Assembly (NCBI GenBank): GCA_025331435.1
Contig: JAIWNI010000010.1
Span: 434,001-498,000, forward strand
Source: Choanephora cucurbitarum
Taxonomy: Eukaryota; Mucoromycota; Mucoromycetes; Mucorales; Choanephoraceae
Length of the DNA stretch: 64,000 bases
Direction: 5' to 3'
Shown here: positions 1 to 9,763 of the stretch, piece after piece
Layout: the number at the start of each line of letters is the position of its first letter
How positions within the stretch are numbered: position 1 is the first letter of the stretch
Notes under the pieces: generated by a model
Seen by the model: the letters and a program-made list of their open reading frames with translations, nothing else
Told to the model about the DNA's origin: nothing
Database searches by the model: none
Made by a program: the position numbers and the translations under genes

Positions 1-115
1 ATAAGATAGATTGTTACACTACATCTATGAGGGGAAATCTGCTTTATGTAAGGGTGTGTTGATTTTCATTGGTTCTTCTTTTCTTTTTATTTATTTTTTT
101 CATATACGCGTTACC

Positions 116-708
116 ATGACTGAGATGACAAAAGAAGAGATCAAACGATTCAAAGCCTTTGAAGGTTATGACTTTGATAAAGACCAAGAATATACAGTGC
201 GTTCTTTTCTGTCTTAAAGAGAGCTTCACATAATGATTTTCTTTAGTCTAAGATTGCCTCTATCCTTAATGAAAATCAAGGGGATCAAGAACAACTAATT
301 AGAAAAGCAAAGTTGTTTTACTATACAAAGTAAGTTGGTATGCAAATGTTGTAGTTAGCACAAGTTAATCTGTACATATAAGATGCATAGATGCATTTGA
401 TATTCAGCAATATGAGCAATGGAAACAACAGTCTGATAAAGAAGGTAATATTGAATACGAGAAAATCCTTGTAGATATTCATGATAGCAATAGACGATAA
501 GCCTGTTCGCTTTACATTTCAAGAATTGGTGGATATGATTGAGAAAGGCATTGAGATTCCAGGTAATATAGGCTGCATATGACGATCAATTTTAACTAAA
601 AAAACGTTGCTAGGTATCAAACAAATACCCAATATACTGAATGAAGGCACGCCAAGTGAAGCCAAAATGACAGCACGCCCAAAACCGTGGGAAATTGCCC
701 GAGAGTGA
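116..708 (+). CDS. PEX39: PEX39-like peroxin, PTS2 import co-factor (5 exons, 129 aa)
   Basis: Exons 116-196, 247-329, 383-444, 494-562 and 614-708 join in phase through four introns of 49-53 nt (GT-AG) into 129 aa. The N-terminal half (about residues 1-55) resembles the DUF5572-type segment of fungal proteins, with a charged start MTEMTKEEIKRF and an aromatic FYYTK stretch. The C-terminal half has the pattern FTFQELVDMIEKG-x4-PGI followed by RPKPWE just before the stop. From memory, this arrangement (short helix, PG, then a K/RPWE tetrapeptide) is that of yeast Yjr012c and human C6orf226, recently named PEX39, which helps PEX7 import PTS2 proteins into peroxisomes. Assignment by motif is fairly strong; function is inferred. 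The open frame continues upstream of 116, but that part is hydrophobic and low-complexity, so Met 116 is preferred. A soluble cytosolic protein is expected; no membrane segment or signal peptide is seen. Confidence 0.72.
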
Positions 709-779
709 TACAATAAAAATAAAGAGTGGTTTATTATACAAGATGGTATAAATGAATCTAAAGTGTCATTCTATGGTGA

Positions 780-1247
780 AATAATTCTGGATCAGGTGTC
801 CCGGGAACAGAGACAGAATACTTTGATTTCACAGTTGCCTTGAAGGGCAATTGGCTCAACTTCAGAGAGGATGTAGACAGCTTCTTACGTCTCATCACTA
901 TACTTTGGCTGGGTGATTGTGTCTTGTGTTGTTTTCGATATCTGTTTAGGTATCCTTCTATTCTTAACATACAATGGGACAACAGCCAATTGGTTGATTC
1001 TAATGTAAGCCCAGACACCATTTCAATGGCAAGTAAAGTGAACCGAAGAAAGAAGAAGGAAGAAGTGAAGGTGGTAGTGACAACTGCCAAAAGCATCAGA
1101 AATAACATCACTAACAACACAACTGGAGTCAGAATCACACACCCAACCGTAGAGAGAATAGAATATCGCATATCTAAGAAAATCAGTGTAAAGAAAAGAA
1201 GAAGAAGAAAAAAAAAGGAAATTGATTTAAATTTTACCCCTATTTAA
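780..1247 (+). CDS. Lysine-rich hypothetical ORF, possibly spliced or a gene fragment
   Basis: The frame is open from 780 (after a TGA at 777) to 1247 with no good ATG near its start, so a 5' exon is missing or the gene is broken. The first part (PGTETEYFDFTVALKGNW and onward) looks protein-like; the last third is strongly Lys/Arg-rich. A possible intron at about 931-950 to 949-960 (GTGATT...TTTAG) would change the frame and create a hydrophobic segment ([17 protein letters not shown]), so a small membrane protein is an alternative reading. I do not recognise the family. It lies about 70 bp after the PEX39-like gene on the same strand. The antisense ORF over the same DNA is judged a shadow. 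Confidence 0.3.
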   Translation, partial: NNSGSGVPGTETEYFDFTVALKGNWLNFREDVDSFLRLITILWLGDCVLCCFRYLFRYPSILNIQWDNSQLVDSNVSPDTISMASKVNRRKKKEEVKVVVTTAKSIRNNITNNTTGVRITHPTVERIEYRISKKISVKKRRRRKKKEIDLNFTPI

Positions 1248-1579
1248 AGCCTTTTTTCATACTAAATGTATATCACATGTATACAAAAAAAAAGAGAAAC
1301 AGCCACTCTTTAGAACAATGAGTACATGACCGCCGAACTAGCTAGTTGATATAGTGTAGATTCTTTGTTTAGACTCTCTAAAGATGAATGGCAGCTTCAC
1401 ATCATATCTAATCTGTGGGGTAACAGATAGATGAGTGGAACCAATCAGATGCTGCATCACTTATTCTTATGAATATGACGTAAATCAATCAATTGAATTT
1501 CATGCTAACACCATTTGTCACAAGCCAAAAAGATAAGAGTCATATGAACAAATGACACCAACAGTATAGGCTTCATTCA

Positions 1580-1695
1580 GTTGTACTCAGTGACCCATTT
1601 GATTAGAGAGAAATAGGCCTTAAACATAGTCAGATCATCACCACTCTTTGAGTACTCAAATAGAGCACCGGTCACTTCTTTTTATAGAAATTTCA
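1580..1695 (-). other. Short coding-like fragment, unassigned
   Basis: On the minus strand the DNA reads EVTGALFEYSKSGDD and about 20 more residues before a stop. It has no start, no flanking exon that I could join, and no family I recognise. It lies downstream of the transposase relic on the same strand but does not match the part of a Tc1/mariner protein expected there, so it may come from another decayed gene. Confidence 0.2.
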
Positions 1696-1988
1696 TACCA
1701 AACCAGTAAGATCATTTCATTTGAACAACTGTGATAGCCAGCAGTTGATAAAGGCGATCAGGGACCATACATTATAAATCCCTTTGGTGCTTTATTCTTT
1801 GACTACTTGTGGAACTAACACAAGCCTCTTTCTTTCTCTCGTTTGGGGCTATGAATAGAAAGAAGATAAGCGTAGCTTGATATAGAACTCAGCCTTTGCA
1901 TGGATCATGTCAGAGTTACCAAAATGAACAAATGCTGAGTGCTCACTCTACATTTACAAGCTTCTTGAGCACACGATAGGTTATTGTT

Positions 1989-2530
1989 TCACAGCAGTGT
2001 TGTAATATGGAAAGCCATTTTTACAAAAAAAAATAAAGATAGTGTTAGTACCTTTTTGTTCATCTCGTTTTTCTTTATCAAAGGATCCCCTAAAAGGAAG
2101 AAAACTGTGCACCAAACGGAAAAATTATTTGGCGCATTTTCAAGATAATTTATGTCTGGATTATCGTATTTCATCACCCTTTTGTGTCTTGCCTGAATAC
2201 GAGCAGGATCATTTTAGGCTTTAGTTTGACGCTGTAACCTCTTAGTCGCCAGATTACACTCATGCAATATGAAGCTATTGACTGTTGACTTCTTCAGCGT
2301 AAATCCTTCAAAGACTTTTGTCAAACTGTCTACAACTTCATCGGTTGTAGTATATGGCTTATTGTCAAAGAGCTCAAGAATATGTAATCTTTGTGGCTCT
2401 TGAAGCTGACTTTTGACCCGATTATCTTCATTCGTCTGCTTTTCATAAATGTTACAACCTGGCTCTGTTCTGATCCGCTTTGCCCAAGCTTGAGCAGTCC
2501 TCTCATCTATGCCAGCATGCTTTAGCTGCC
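1989..2530 (-). pseudogene. Decayed Tc1/mariner-type transposase (N-terminal HTH and start of catalytic domain)
   Basis: Reading the minus strand from about 2530 down gives ERTAQAWAKRIRTEPGCNIY, then EKQTNEDNRVKSQLQ, then DEVVDSLTKVFEGF and ILHECNLATKRL. This is the paired helix-turn-helix region of the Tc1/mariner-like transposases that are abundant in Mucorales. A stop codon follows at about 2221, after which the frame resumes with ARIQARHKRVMKYDNPDINYLENA, the usual spacer before the catalytic core, and then an apparent insertion or frameshift before FFVKMAFHITTL, which sits where the first catalytic Asp region (FxDEAxFHI) should be. The Asp is not recognisable. No terminal inverted repeats were found by eye. 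The copy is dead: stop, frame disruption and loss of the catalytic half. Confidence 0.72.
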
Positions 2531-3119
2531 AAAAAGAAAATTGATTTTTAAAGTAGTATAGGAATGGTGTTTTCTAATCGTCCATATAAGACGTGTAGTT
2601 CCTAACGCTGCCTATTTTGTCAGCAGGACAGGTTGACATTCATTATGTTCGCTCAGATTATTTATTTTCAAAGATTGAGTTTGTCTCCTTCTTCAAAAAT
2701 ACGTTTTTGGGACCCTATGCACTGTAACATGCATGGATTATGGAGAAAATGGTCATTATACTAAAAAAAAAAAAAAAGAATCCAAGTGCAAGCTATACTC
2801 TAACAATTTTCCTCCTTCCTAACCTATAGCAATACAATCAGTCAATGAGTATGGGTATCAAAAACAACTGTTTTTCTTTATTTAGACGAGTGGTAAACTT
2901 GAGAACCCTCATAGCAGCAGTGGACTGGTCAAGCAACTGGCTACTGTATTCTTTTATGAAGAACTATTTGCCAGTTGTTAGCTTCTTCAAATATTGTTGA
3001 ATGACAATCATCCTATCTTTAGCCCGTGAATGGCCATGAGTGTTTCTTCAAGCTCATCGGTTTTTTCAACACGAATTGGTAGTTTCAAACGCCTACCAGG
3101 AAGCATCACATCTATCCCC

Positions 3120-3660
3120 TCAAACTCCTTCAGATAATACATGTAGCCGCTTGTACCTATTGTTTGCTTCAAAGACTGTATACGTGCTTTCCTTTGTTAT
3201 GTACATGTACTTATCATTCCAATCTAAGCTCCACATACAATCAGAGCCACCTGCAAGTGCATTATACACATGCAGAGACTTGGTACAGCGAATGCTCTTC
3301 GATTCTTGTGTCATTGAAGAGTAGCTGCTCTTGCCATCTTTTACTTTCGAGATGCAGACGGGAACTTTCTTCTAGTTGTATGCGGCCAAGTAGTTTCTTC
3401 TTCTCATCAGATTCCTAATGGTGGTAGTAGTGAGGACAGCGGTACATTCATCCTGCTTTCTCATTCGCTTTGTTGCTGCTGTAATTCTTTCGCCACTTCT
3501 CCAACGCAACAAAGTATCATCAAACACAGCATTTAGAAGCTCTTTCACAACTTGGACAATATCCAATTCATCCAAATCAGCTTCTCTCTTTCTCTTTCTT
3601 GTGCTAGCCACACTGCTTTCATCGTCTTTTTCACTATCGCTACTCAAGAAAGGCTACCAT
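3120..3660 (-). pseudogene. Coding-like minus-strand relic with acidic/basic and coiled-coil stretches
   Basis: The clearest frame (3372-3647) begins MSSDSEKDDESSVASTRKRK and continues with DELDIVQVVKELLNAVFDD, RWRSGERITAATKRMRKQDE. A second frame follows with KKLLGRIQLEESSRLHLESK and RWQEQLLFNDTRIEEHSLYQ, and then a third with STYTVFEANNRYKRLH. Only a suspiciously short (about 35 nt) intron could join the first two frames, so frameshift decay is likelier. The acidic linker, Arg-rich part and Glu/Arg coiled coil resemble the C-terminal halves of trihelix/Myb-like DNA-binding proteins that travel with DNA transposons, but no DNA-binding domain is visible. Family unknown. Confidence 0.3.
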
Positions 3661-3750
3661 TCTGTATATTTCTTCTTCCTGATGTGTATTGTTAGTTAGG
3701 GCCGAAATGCTAAGATAGTTTACTTACATCATAACACAAATATACGCAAT

Positions 3751-4478
3751 TTACTGCTCTGCTCCTTCTGACATCGAAATCTGAACGACCTCACCTTCCT
3801 CAAACACAGTCTGAAAATTTAACATCAATGCTGTTAGCTTAGCGTGTATATCTTTATGTACTTACTTGCTTGGCATCCTTGAAGTAGCGCTTTTCTTTTC
3901 CTTCCTCTTGGCTGATTACTTCTGGTGCCTTTAGCTCCGCCAGCTTCTTGTATTGAGCTAGACTTGAGTAAAGAGCATATTCATCTGAATACTGCGTGCG
4001 ATTCAAATTGATGATATTCGAAACACTAAGTTTAGGTTATCATGTTAGTTTTCTCGTGTTACGTTATACATTTGCATGTCTCTTGTAAGTGTTTTTTATC
4101 ATAGCAAAGGTCCAAGAAAATTTGGGTGGGAGCCCCCATATTGCTATGCTATTCATATTAGCCAAAATAGCTCACTGCGAAATACAAACCGGTTTCAACA
4201 GCGAAGCGGGCAAGCCTTAGTGAAGGTTGATAAAATTTACTGTAGCGTAGCGAAGGTCCAAACTTTACCACCGCAATGGCGGTTTGACTTGAAACAGGCT
4301 TGATCTTTTGTAAGCTTGTCAAGGTATTGAATGTAATGATCAACTTGCAGCTCATGATTTGTAATTGTTTGGTTAAATTCTTGCCAGCTTCTTCTTCTAA
4401 ATCAAAGACTTCAGCAAGAATCCTTTCTGATTCGACTTCATGTTCTTGTTCCTCCTCGAACCAATAGCAGTTTTTCAT
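3751..4478 (-). pseudogene. Decayed or interrupted multi-exon gene of unknown family
   Basis: An exon-like block starts at 4478 (MKNCYWFEEEQEHEVESE, then ILAEVFDLEEEAGKNLTKQL) and runs to about 4320. A second block at about 4025-3866 reads NRTQYSDEYALYSSLAQYKK, LAELKAPEVISQEEGKEKRY and ends at a good donor (GTAAGTAC). The third ends at 3751 with TVFEEGEVVQISMSEGAEQ and a stop; a GT-AG intron of about 55 nt links blocks two and three. Between blocks one and two lie about 230 bp of different character (4085-4310) that read through in one frame but do not look like the same protein, so an insertion is possible. I do not recognise the family. Confidence 0.35.
4085..4310. repeat. Possible inserted element (MITE-like) inside a decayed gene
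   Basis: This block is richer in G and C than its surroundings and holds words such as GTGGGAGCCCCC, GCGAAGCGGGCAAGCC and CCGCAATGGCGG, with short internal complementary stretches (CCGCAATGGCGG; AACCGGTTTC/GTTGAAACCGG). It separates two coding-like blocks on the minus strand. I could not define terminal inverted repeats or a target-site duplication, so this is a suspicion only. The word GTGGGAGC also occurs near 17870. Confidence 0.25.
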
Positions 4479-4504
4479 GAGTGCAAAGCATAGAACAAAA
4501 CAAT

Positions 4505-4672
4505 TTAAGTATTTAACTTCTTCTCAAACCAACGAACAAACGAGAGCCCAAAGTATTCTTTACATTCTATAGAACAAAGGAGAGAAGTAAGTAGAGATCT
4601 CATGACAAATGCGCCTGTATTTGCTGTTGAAGAATACAAGGATTTCCACAAATCTTCTAAAACTTCAGTCAT
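4505..4672 (-). CDS. Short clean ORF in the decayed region, unassigned (55 aa)
   Basis: From ATG 4672 to a TAA at 4505 the minus strand reads MTEVLEDLWKSLYSSTANTG, then AFVMRSLLTSLLCSIECKEY and FGLSFVRWFEKKLNT. It looks like an amphipathic, alpha-helical protein piece rather than random translation. It lies directly upstream (in its own reading direction) of the block that starts at 4478 and downstream of another minus-strand ORF (4710-4904, ending SWELLRNTWIKHYKEL). All three could be exons or frame-shifted parts of one gene. I do not recognise the family. Confidence 0.3.
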   Translation of the reverse strand: MTEVLEDLWKSLYSSTANTGAFVMRSLLTSLLCSIECKEYFGLSFVRWFEKKLNT

Positions 4673-4709
4673 CGATTTTTTTTAACTTTTCATTCTTTCT
4701 TGTGTCCTT

Positions 4710-4904
4710 CTATAGCTCTTTGTAGTGTTTTATCCAAGTGTTTCTCAACAGCTCCCAAGAACTTTGGCTGTTAGTTGAAATAATTCGCATTTCATTTTTG
4801 CTGATGAAAGCTTGTAGAGAGTGATCATCCAATGACCCGTCTGTCAGAAAAGAATACAATTCCATACAAAGTTGAATCAACAAGGAAACAAACATCATTT
4901 CCAA
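4710..4904 (-). other. Coding-like ORF, possible 5' part of the same decayed gene
   Basis: The minus-strand frame begins MEMMFVSLLIQLCMELYSFL and continues with DDHSLQAFISKNEMRIISTN before stopping after HYKEL. Composition is protein-like, with an amphipathic start. A one-base shift near the end would let the frame continue (LQRAIEGHKKE), which suggests a frameshift. No homologue recognised. Confidence 0.22.
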
Positions 4905-7140
4905 AAGAAAAGAAAAGATAATCTGGTGTATTCAAAAGGATTGGAAAAGCCTAAATTATAGTTGTGCTATCTATTGCTCTAACAAATCTTGTACTTCCTA
5001 GGAGTTGTGTTGTTTCCACTGTGGCCCTTTTATTCCAATGTTACAATGATAAAGAAATTACCCAACATAGCTCCTCTCTAGCTATCTTGACAGAAGGATC
5101 ATCCATTGTTCAATGCGATTACTTTTAGACTAAAGGCCCTACTACCCCTACTACCAACCTTCATACATTCATTTTCGCCACCCCACTTTTACCTTAACCT
5201 AATCGCTGTCTTTCCTTTCCTTCAATATAGCCTGCTTACCTGTTCCTCCTCGTAACCCCTCTCCAAAAAACCACTCTGTTCCTACTGCATTACTACCTAT
5301 CCTCTTGTTCATTGGTTCACCTTCCGGTCCCTTTATATTCCATTATAAGCTCTTAAAGTTTGGTACTACCTCCTTCATTACAACCCCCTCGCTCTCTGTC
5401 TTCACAATGCGAATTTGTCTGCTTTTGTTACCTTCAACTGTCCTATCTACTCCATAGCCTTCGATCATCTCTCCACCAAAGTAATCGTTTGGACGACAAT
5501 CAACTTCATTCCTTCCGATGTTCTTAATAGTCTCTCTTGCATTTACCAATTCATTCCTATCACAATACGTCCCAACTCCACTCTTCCTCTGTCTACCTCC
5601 TCTCTCTTTCTTTCTCATAAACAGATCTTTGTTTGTACTCTTCTAGATATCTGATCAACTCACTGACACCTCCCCCGTATTTCATGCTATTCCTTTCTCA
5701 ACAACTGATACCTTTATTTCCTTTCTGACCAACGCTATGTTTAGCTTGTTCTCCCGCTTCCTCTCACTTTCTTCCTAAGTATCTCTAATCAAACACTCTC
5801 ATAAGAAGCGTATTAGAAAAGGAACCTGTCAAATAAAACAGTCTCATTTCGTTGTATTTTCTCTTTTATGAACAGTTCTTCAACTACTCTTTAACTTGAA
5901 CTTAGAAGATGCTTGAAGTCAAACAGAGTAATTCAATATCAACAACAACTTGACTAGTTTATTCATCTTTTTTTGTGGAAACGTGATCGTCACAAAATTA
6001 AGGAGGAGTAGGGATACTTTACGCCTTTGACAGACATTATCTTATCTAAACCATAATGGATCTATCCGATATTGAAAGAAACCCTTGTGCAGATCTCTTT
6101 TTTTTTTTATAGTTTGCTGTCTCCAGACTTTTCATTTAATGACCTTTGCGCCCTTTCTTCAATTTAAAGAAAACTAAGTTCATAGGATCAGTTCAGATAT
6201 CCTTAAGCACAATGAATATCATGCTTTTAATTCAAATAAGCCTAACTTAACTTGCAGATGTTTGGCTTATTTGAAGAGACATTTGAGATTACAGCAAGGA
6301 CGTCTACTATACTTTGGGTGTCTCTCACTGATTCCTTGGAAGAGAGACCTTTATATTCTCTCTTTTTTGTTTTGGTTTTAACTGATCTCATACATCAGAT
6401 TAAAGTCATCAAATCATGTTTATATGCCCATCTCAAAAGATATAGCAAAGGACCCAAAGGCATTTTCGTCTAAATTCCACATGGACTCTTGAATCAATAG
6501 TAAGCTTTGTGTAATGTATAAACTTCTTTAATTCGATATTTAGAGTTCTTTACATTAAATAACTTAAAGACTTGCTGCTTAAGAAAAAAAGATTGACATC
6601 TTACATAGATCTTGCCTTTTTTAGTGTGGAGATAATGGCGATCAAAGGAATTTTACCTTGAACTGATAACAACCAAAGTAGAGAATATCAAGTGATAAAA
6701 TAGCTCAGTAACACTATAGAAGAAAAAGCCCCCCTTTTTCACTAAATAAGAGAAAGTGTATTCTAATTGTCATCGAATTGTTTCAAGACCGTGTAATTAC
6801 CCTTTCTTTTTGTTAGCAATGCTAAAAAAAATAATAGGGTATGTTACTCGTATAAAATAACCAATTTTAGAATAAAAATGTCTGAGATACCTTATGCAGG
6901 ATCTAATGAATGTAAATAATACATCATGAAATGAATCAGCCTTTGTAGTCTATCTCTATTTAAGAGGCTGATGAATGATCAGTTATTTATAGACCAATGA
7001 ATGACTTATTATATTCATAATGAACGACTAGTGATCATTACTTGTTGCCTTCACCCCAGAATGTAGAGCCTAAAAAAAAGTAAAAACTATAATAAAATCA
7101 ATCTATGTTGTTCCTAGAGATAAAATAGACACCATCATTT

Positions 7141-7166
7141 GTTGTTGTTGTTGTTGTTGTTGTTGT
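7141..7166. repeat. (GTT)n trinucleotide microsatellite
   Basis: Eight and a half perfect copies of GTT in non-coding DNA. Confidence 0.95.
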
Positions 7167-7857
7167 ATCTACATGCCTCCTTAAATATCGGCAAATAAAA
7201 TGATAATAGTCAGTATGCAATAGTCTACATACATCATGTTGGTTTAAATAGAGAGTAATATATATAAGTGATAATGCAGTAAGTTATGCATGTCCTTTTA
7301 GTTGATTAAAAAAATGTACAAAAAAAGAAAAATACCAATTACATACTTTATATCTTTTTTTTTACATACTAAACTATATTACTGTTTATCTTTTTTTTTT
7401 CTTTCTTTCTTTTTACACGGATATGTAGCTTAGATCTTTTAAATGAAAAGATATTCCAGGCAATGTGTTGAAAAGTAGCAGGCGTGAGTATAATAGGAAG
7501 ATGCATATGAAAGATTTCGATAGGATAGAATTACAAAAGCACAAATGGGCATATTATGCATATGTCCCTATTTAAAAAAGAACAAAAACGAAATAAAATC
7601 ACCAAATATGGAGTGTCAAAATGTTACATATCAGGAAATCATAAAGGGGGTTCTTATTCCTTAATTTACCTTTTTTTCTTCAAATTTTGGCGGCATACAT
7701 GGAGCAAGAAACTCTATGCTTATTCATATGGCCATAATCATATAAAAATACTAAAACAAGGTCTATTTTCCCCCTCTCCCACTCCTTTACCTCTTTCATT
7801 CAGAGGAAACTTTTCTTTTTTTTATCTGCATATCCTCCTGTAGGAACTTTTTTTTTA

Positions 7858-7878
7858 TGTGTGTGTGTGTGTGTGTGT
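7858..7878. repeat. (TG)n dinucleotide microsatellite
   Basis: About ten perfect TG copies upstream of the Myb-like gene; a second TG tract lies near 19687-19706 and a GA tract near 21690-21712. Confidence 0.93.
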
Positions 7879-8190
7879 TCACAAAGGACTCCTTTAATTT
7901 TCTTTTAAGACAGAGTAACATGCAAAGTAATGAAAGTTTCTTTTTTTTCTCCCTTTGGATAAGAAGCATATAAATAAACACTAAGGAATTTCGTTTTGTA
8001 TATATATATATATTTATATTTTTTGTTTTTTTTTATAAAACGTCAATGACAACTATTCTTTAATTCTTTTTTCTTCCTTATTACTTTTATTTTGTGTATA
8101 CTTTATTGTACTTTTTACCGGTAAAATAGTTTATTACCAAGGATACATAATACTGATATTTGACCCAAATAGATTATATTTATATAAAGC

Positions 8191-8835
8191 ATGGATCTGA
8201 AATATCTCTTGTGTGAACCCATCTCTAGATTATCAGTTCAAGCCAATCCGATTGAATTCTCAAGAAAACAAGCTCAACAACCAATTGACCTAGAATGGCC
8301 AACTAAACCCATTTACCATACTGCCAATCAACAGGAATGGTATCAAGATCAGCCTACAATGATCATCAGCAGTCCAAGAAGTGTGTGCAGTAGCATCAGT
8401 GCCTGCAGTAGTACAAGTTCAACAAGCAGTCAAGATGACCTGAACCATGTCACCTCGCCTCTCGATCCATTAAGACTCTATCCATATCAATCCAGACGTC
8501 GAACTGCAAGTGACGTAAGTCTTACAAGGCATCACATGTTTATCTATAGCCATCCCAATCGCAGACCAAGATCAAAGTCAACTGGAAACAATGATCAACC
8601 TATCCAGACAAGAACACCTTGGACACCCTTTGAAGATCATCTTCTTCGACAGGGCTATGATCAAGGTCTCTCTTGGGCAATGATCTCTTCTACTTATTTG
8701 CCACATCGATCCAGAGGCTGTTGTTGGGGTCGTTTCAAGACACTTCAGAACAAGAATATGGTGGATCCTGCTCATTCTCAAATGCGCCATTTTAGAAGAC
8801 CTTGGAAGGCAATCGACTTTCACCCATCTCAATAA
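8191..8835 (+). CDS. Myb/SANT-like DNA-binding protein (214 aa, single exon)
   Basis: An uninterrupted ORF of 214 codons. Residues 1-140 are Ser/Gln/Pro-rich and probably disordered, with a Ser/Cys run near 62-80 and a basic patch near 124-130. Residues 141-188 form a Myb-like unit: RTPWTPFEDHLL, then GLSWAMISSTYLPHRSRGCC and WGRFKTLQNK, with Trp at 144, 162 and 179, the spacing of the three core tryptophans of a Myb repeat. Only one repeat is present, so it is a single-repeat Myb/SANT-type factor, probably nuclear. Its target is unknown. The sequence TATATAAAG lies only 1-10 nt before the ATG, too close to act as a TATA box for this start. A preferred downstream Met is not obvious. Confidence 0.75.
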   Translation: MDLKYLLCEPISRLSVQANPIEFSRKQAQQPIDLEWPTKPIYHTANQQEWYQDQPTMIISSPRSVCSSISACSSTSSTSSQDDLNHVTSPLDPLRLYPYQSRRRTASDVSLTRHHMFIYSHPNRRPRSKSTGNNDQPIQTRTPWTPFEDHLLRQGYDQGLSWAMISSTYLPHRSRGCCWGRFKTLQNKNMVDPAHSQMRHFRRPWKAIDFHPSQ

Positions 8836-9619
8836 TACTTCTAAGAAGTTAACTCTCACTAAGATACAATTGAAATCCTACAGAATGTACTTATGCCCTT
8901 ATGCCTCTATTTTAAGCCCCTCTCTCCTCCCTCTTTTACTTTTATGAATCTATCATTTTCTTTTACATCTATGCTATTTTCACTCTCCTATTTCTTTAAA
9001 AAAGGAAAAATGGTTTATTTCTATCATGTTTAACAACATTTATTCTCTTTACTGTTTTTACTTTAACTATTGTATATGCTTCTTCCCCCCCCTTTTTTTG
9101 TCTAATTGACATTTCAGCCAGGTAGCTGACCCTTATTTTTTTAAAACCAAAAAGAGAATCGTTTCTCTATTTCGTTCATACCCCCACACTATAAATCAAT
9201 AAACTATAGCTTATTTCCAAAAAAAAAAAGATACTTCTTCTTCCTTAGATGGGATAAACTTGATCCGATAGATTCTCTACTCATATTAAACTTTTATCTG
9301 ACAAATGCAATTCTGAGTTCTTTAATTTTGTCGTACTACAATCAGCTATTAGCTTATCTCTATACACTGTTTCTCTGTGCTGAGGGTTAATTTATTTACC
9401 TGTCAAAATTGAGTTCATCTTGTTTACATTGGATAATGTTTGTTTATTTCATTCCTGTTTTCTAAAATACTGCTTTCTAGAAAAACAATGTTGGTATTTG
9501 AGTCTTGTATAGGTAAATGGTTGGAAATAAGGGTGTTTATTTCAATTAGTAATAACGAAAGCAACACCCAGAAATGAGATGACAAATCAATTATGATTGG
9601 CTGATAACTTAAAAATACC
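8836..9619. other. 3' flank of the Myb-like gene and intergenic DNA
   Basis: T-rich 3' flank with AATAAA-like words (for example near 9197-9206) and then AT-rich DNA. No gene seen. Confidence 0.5.
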
Positions 9620-9627
9620 TATAAAAG
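9620..9627 (+). promoter_or_regulatory. TATA box candidate of the glutathione peroxidase gene
   Basis: TATAAAAG about 137 nt upstream of the start codon at 9764, on the same strand and in an otherwise unassigned region. Position and match are plausible; no transcript data. Confidence 0.4.
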
Positions 9628-9763
9628 TCAATTTCTTCTTACGTGGACCTTATACTTGGGGGGTGTTACAAAGATTTCCAAAAGCAGCCGAATTCACGGT
9701 AATATAAATAATGCAAGGAAAAGATATTTTTTTTTCTTCTTTACTTTTTCTTTTTCAAACAAA

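Larger units (their letters stand above)
4911..8190. other. Gene-poor AT-rich stretch
   Basis: No gene I can support. From about 5100 to 5800 the plus strand is strongly C/T-rich and the minus strand has an open frame (5343-5618) starting MRKKERGGRQRKSGVGTYCD and ending EVVPNFKSL; disrupted frames continue on both sides. It may be a retroelement relic, but no diagnostic motif is present. The rest is AT-rich with poly-T tracts and microsatellites, and from about 7300 onward may include the promoter and 5' leader of the Myb-like gene. Confidence 0.4.

Noticed and set aside
758..1171. Minus-strand ORF with hydrophobic stretch (VVLLVMLFLMLLAVV)
   Set aside because: It is the antisense of a lysine-rich plus-strand frame; the hydrophobic run is the complement of AAG/GTG codons.
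1989..2177. ORF starting MMKYDNPDINYLENA as an independent small gene
   Set aside because: It is the continuation of the transposase relic after a stop codon.
5343..5654. Overlapping ORFs on both strands in a C/T-rich block
   Set aside because: Strand composition bias alone can keep frames open; no family motif, so not called as genes.
7141..7878. Short tandem repeats as a possible CRISPR or satellite array
   Set aside because: They are simple microsatellites without spacers; the DNA is eukaryotic.
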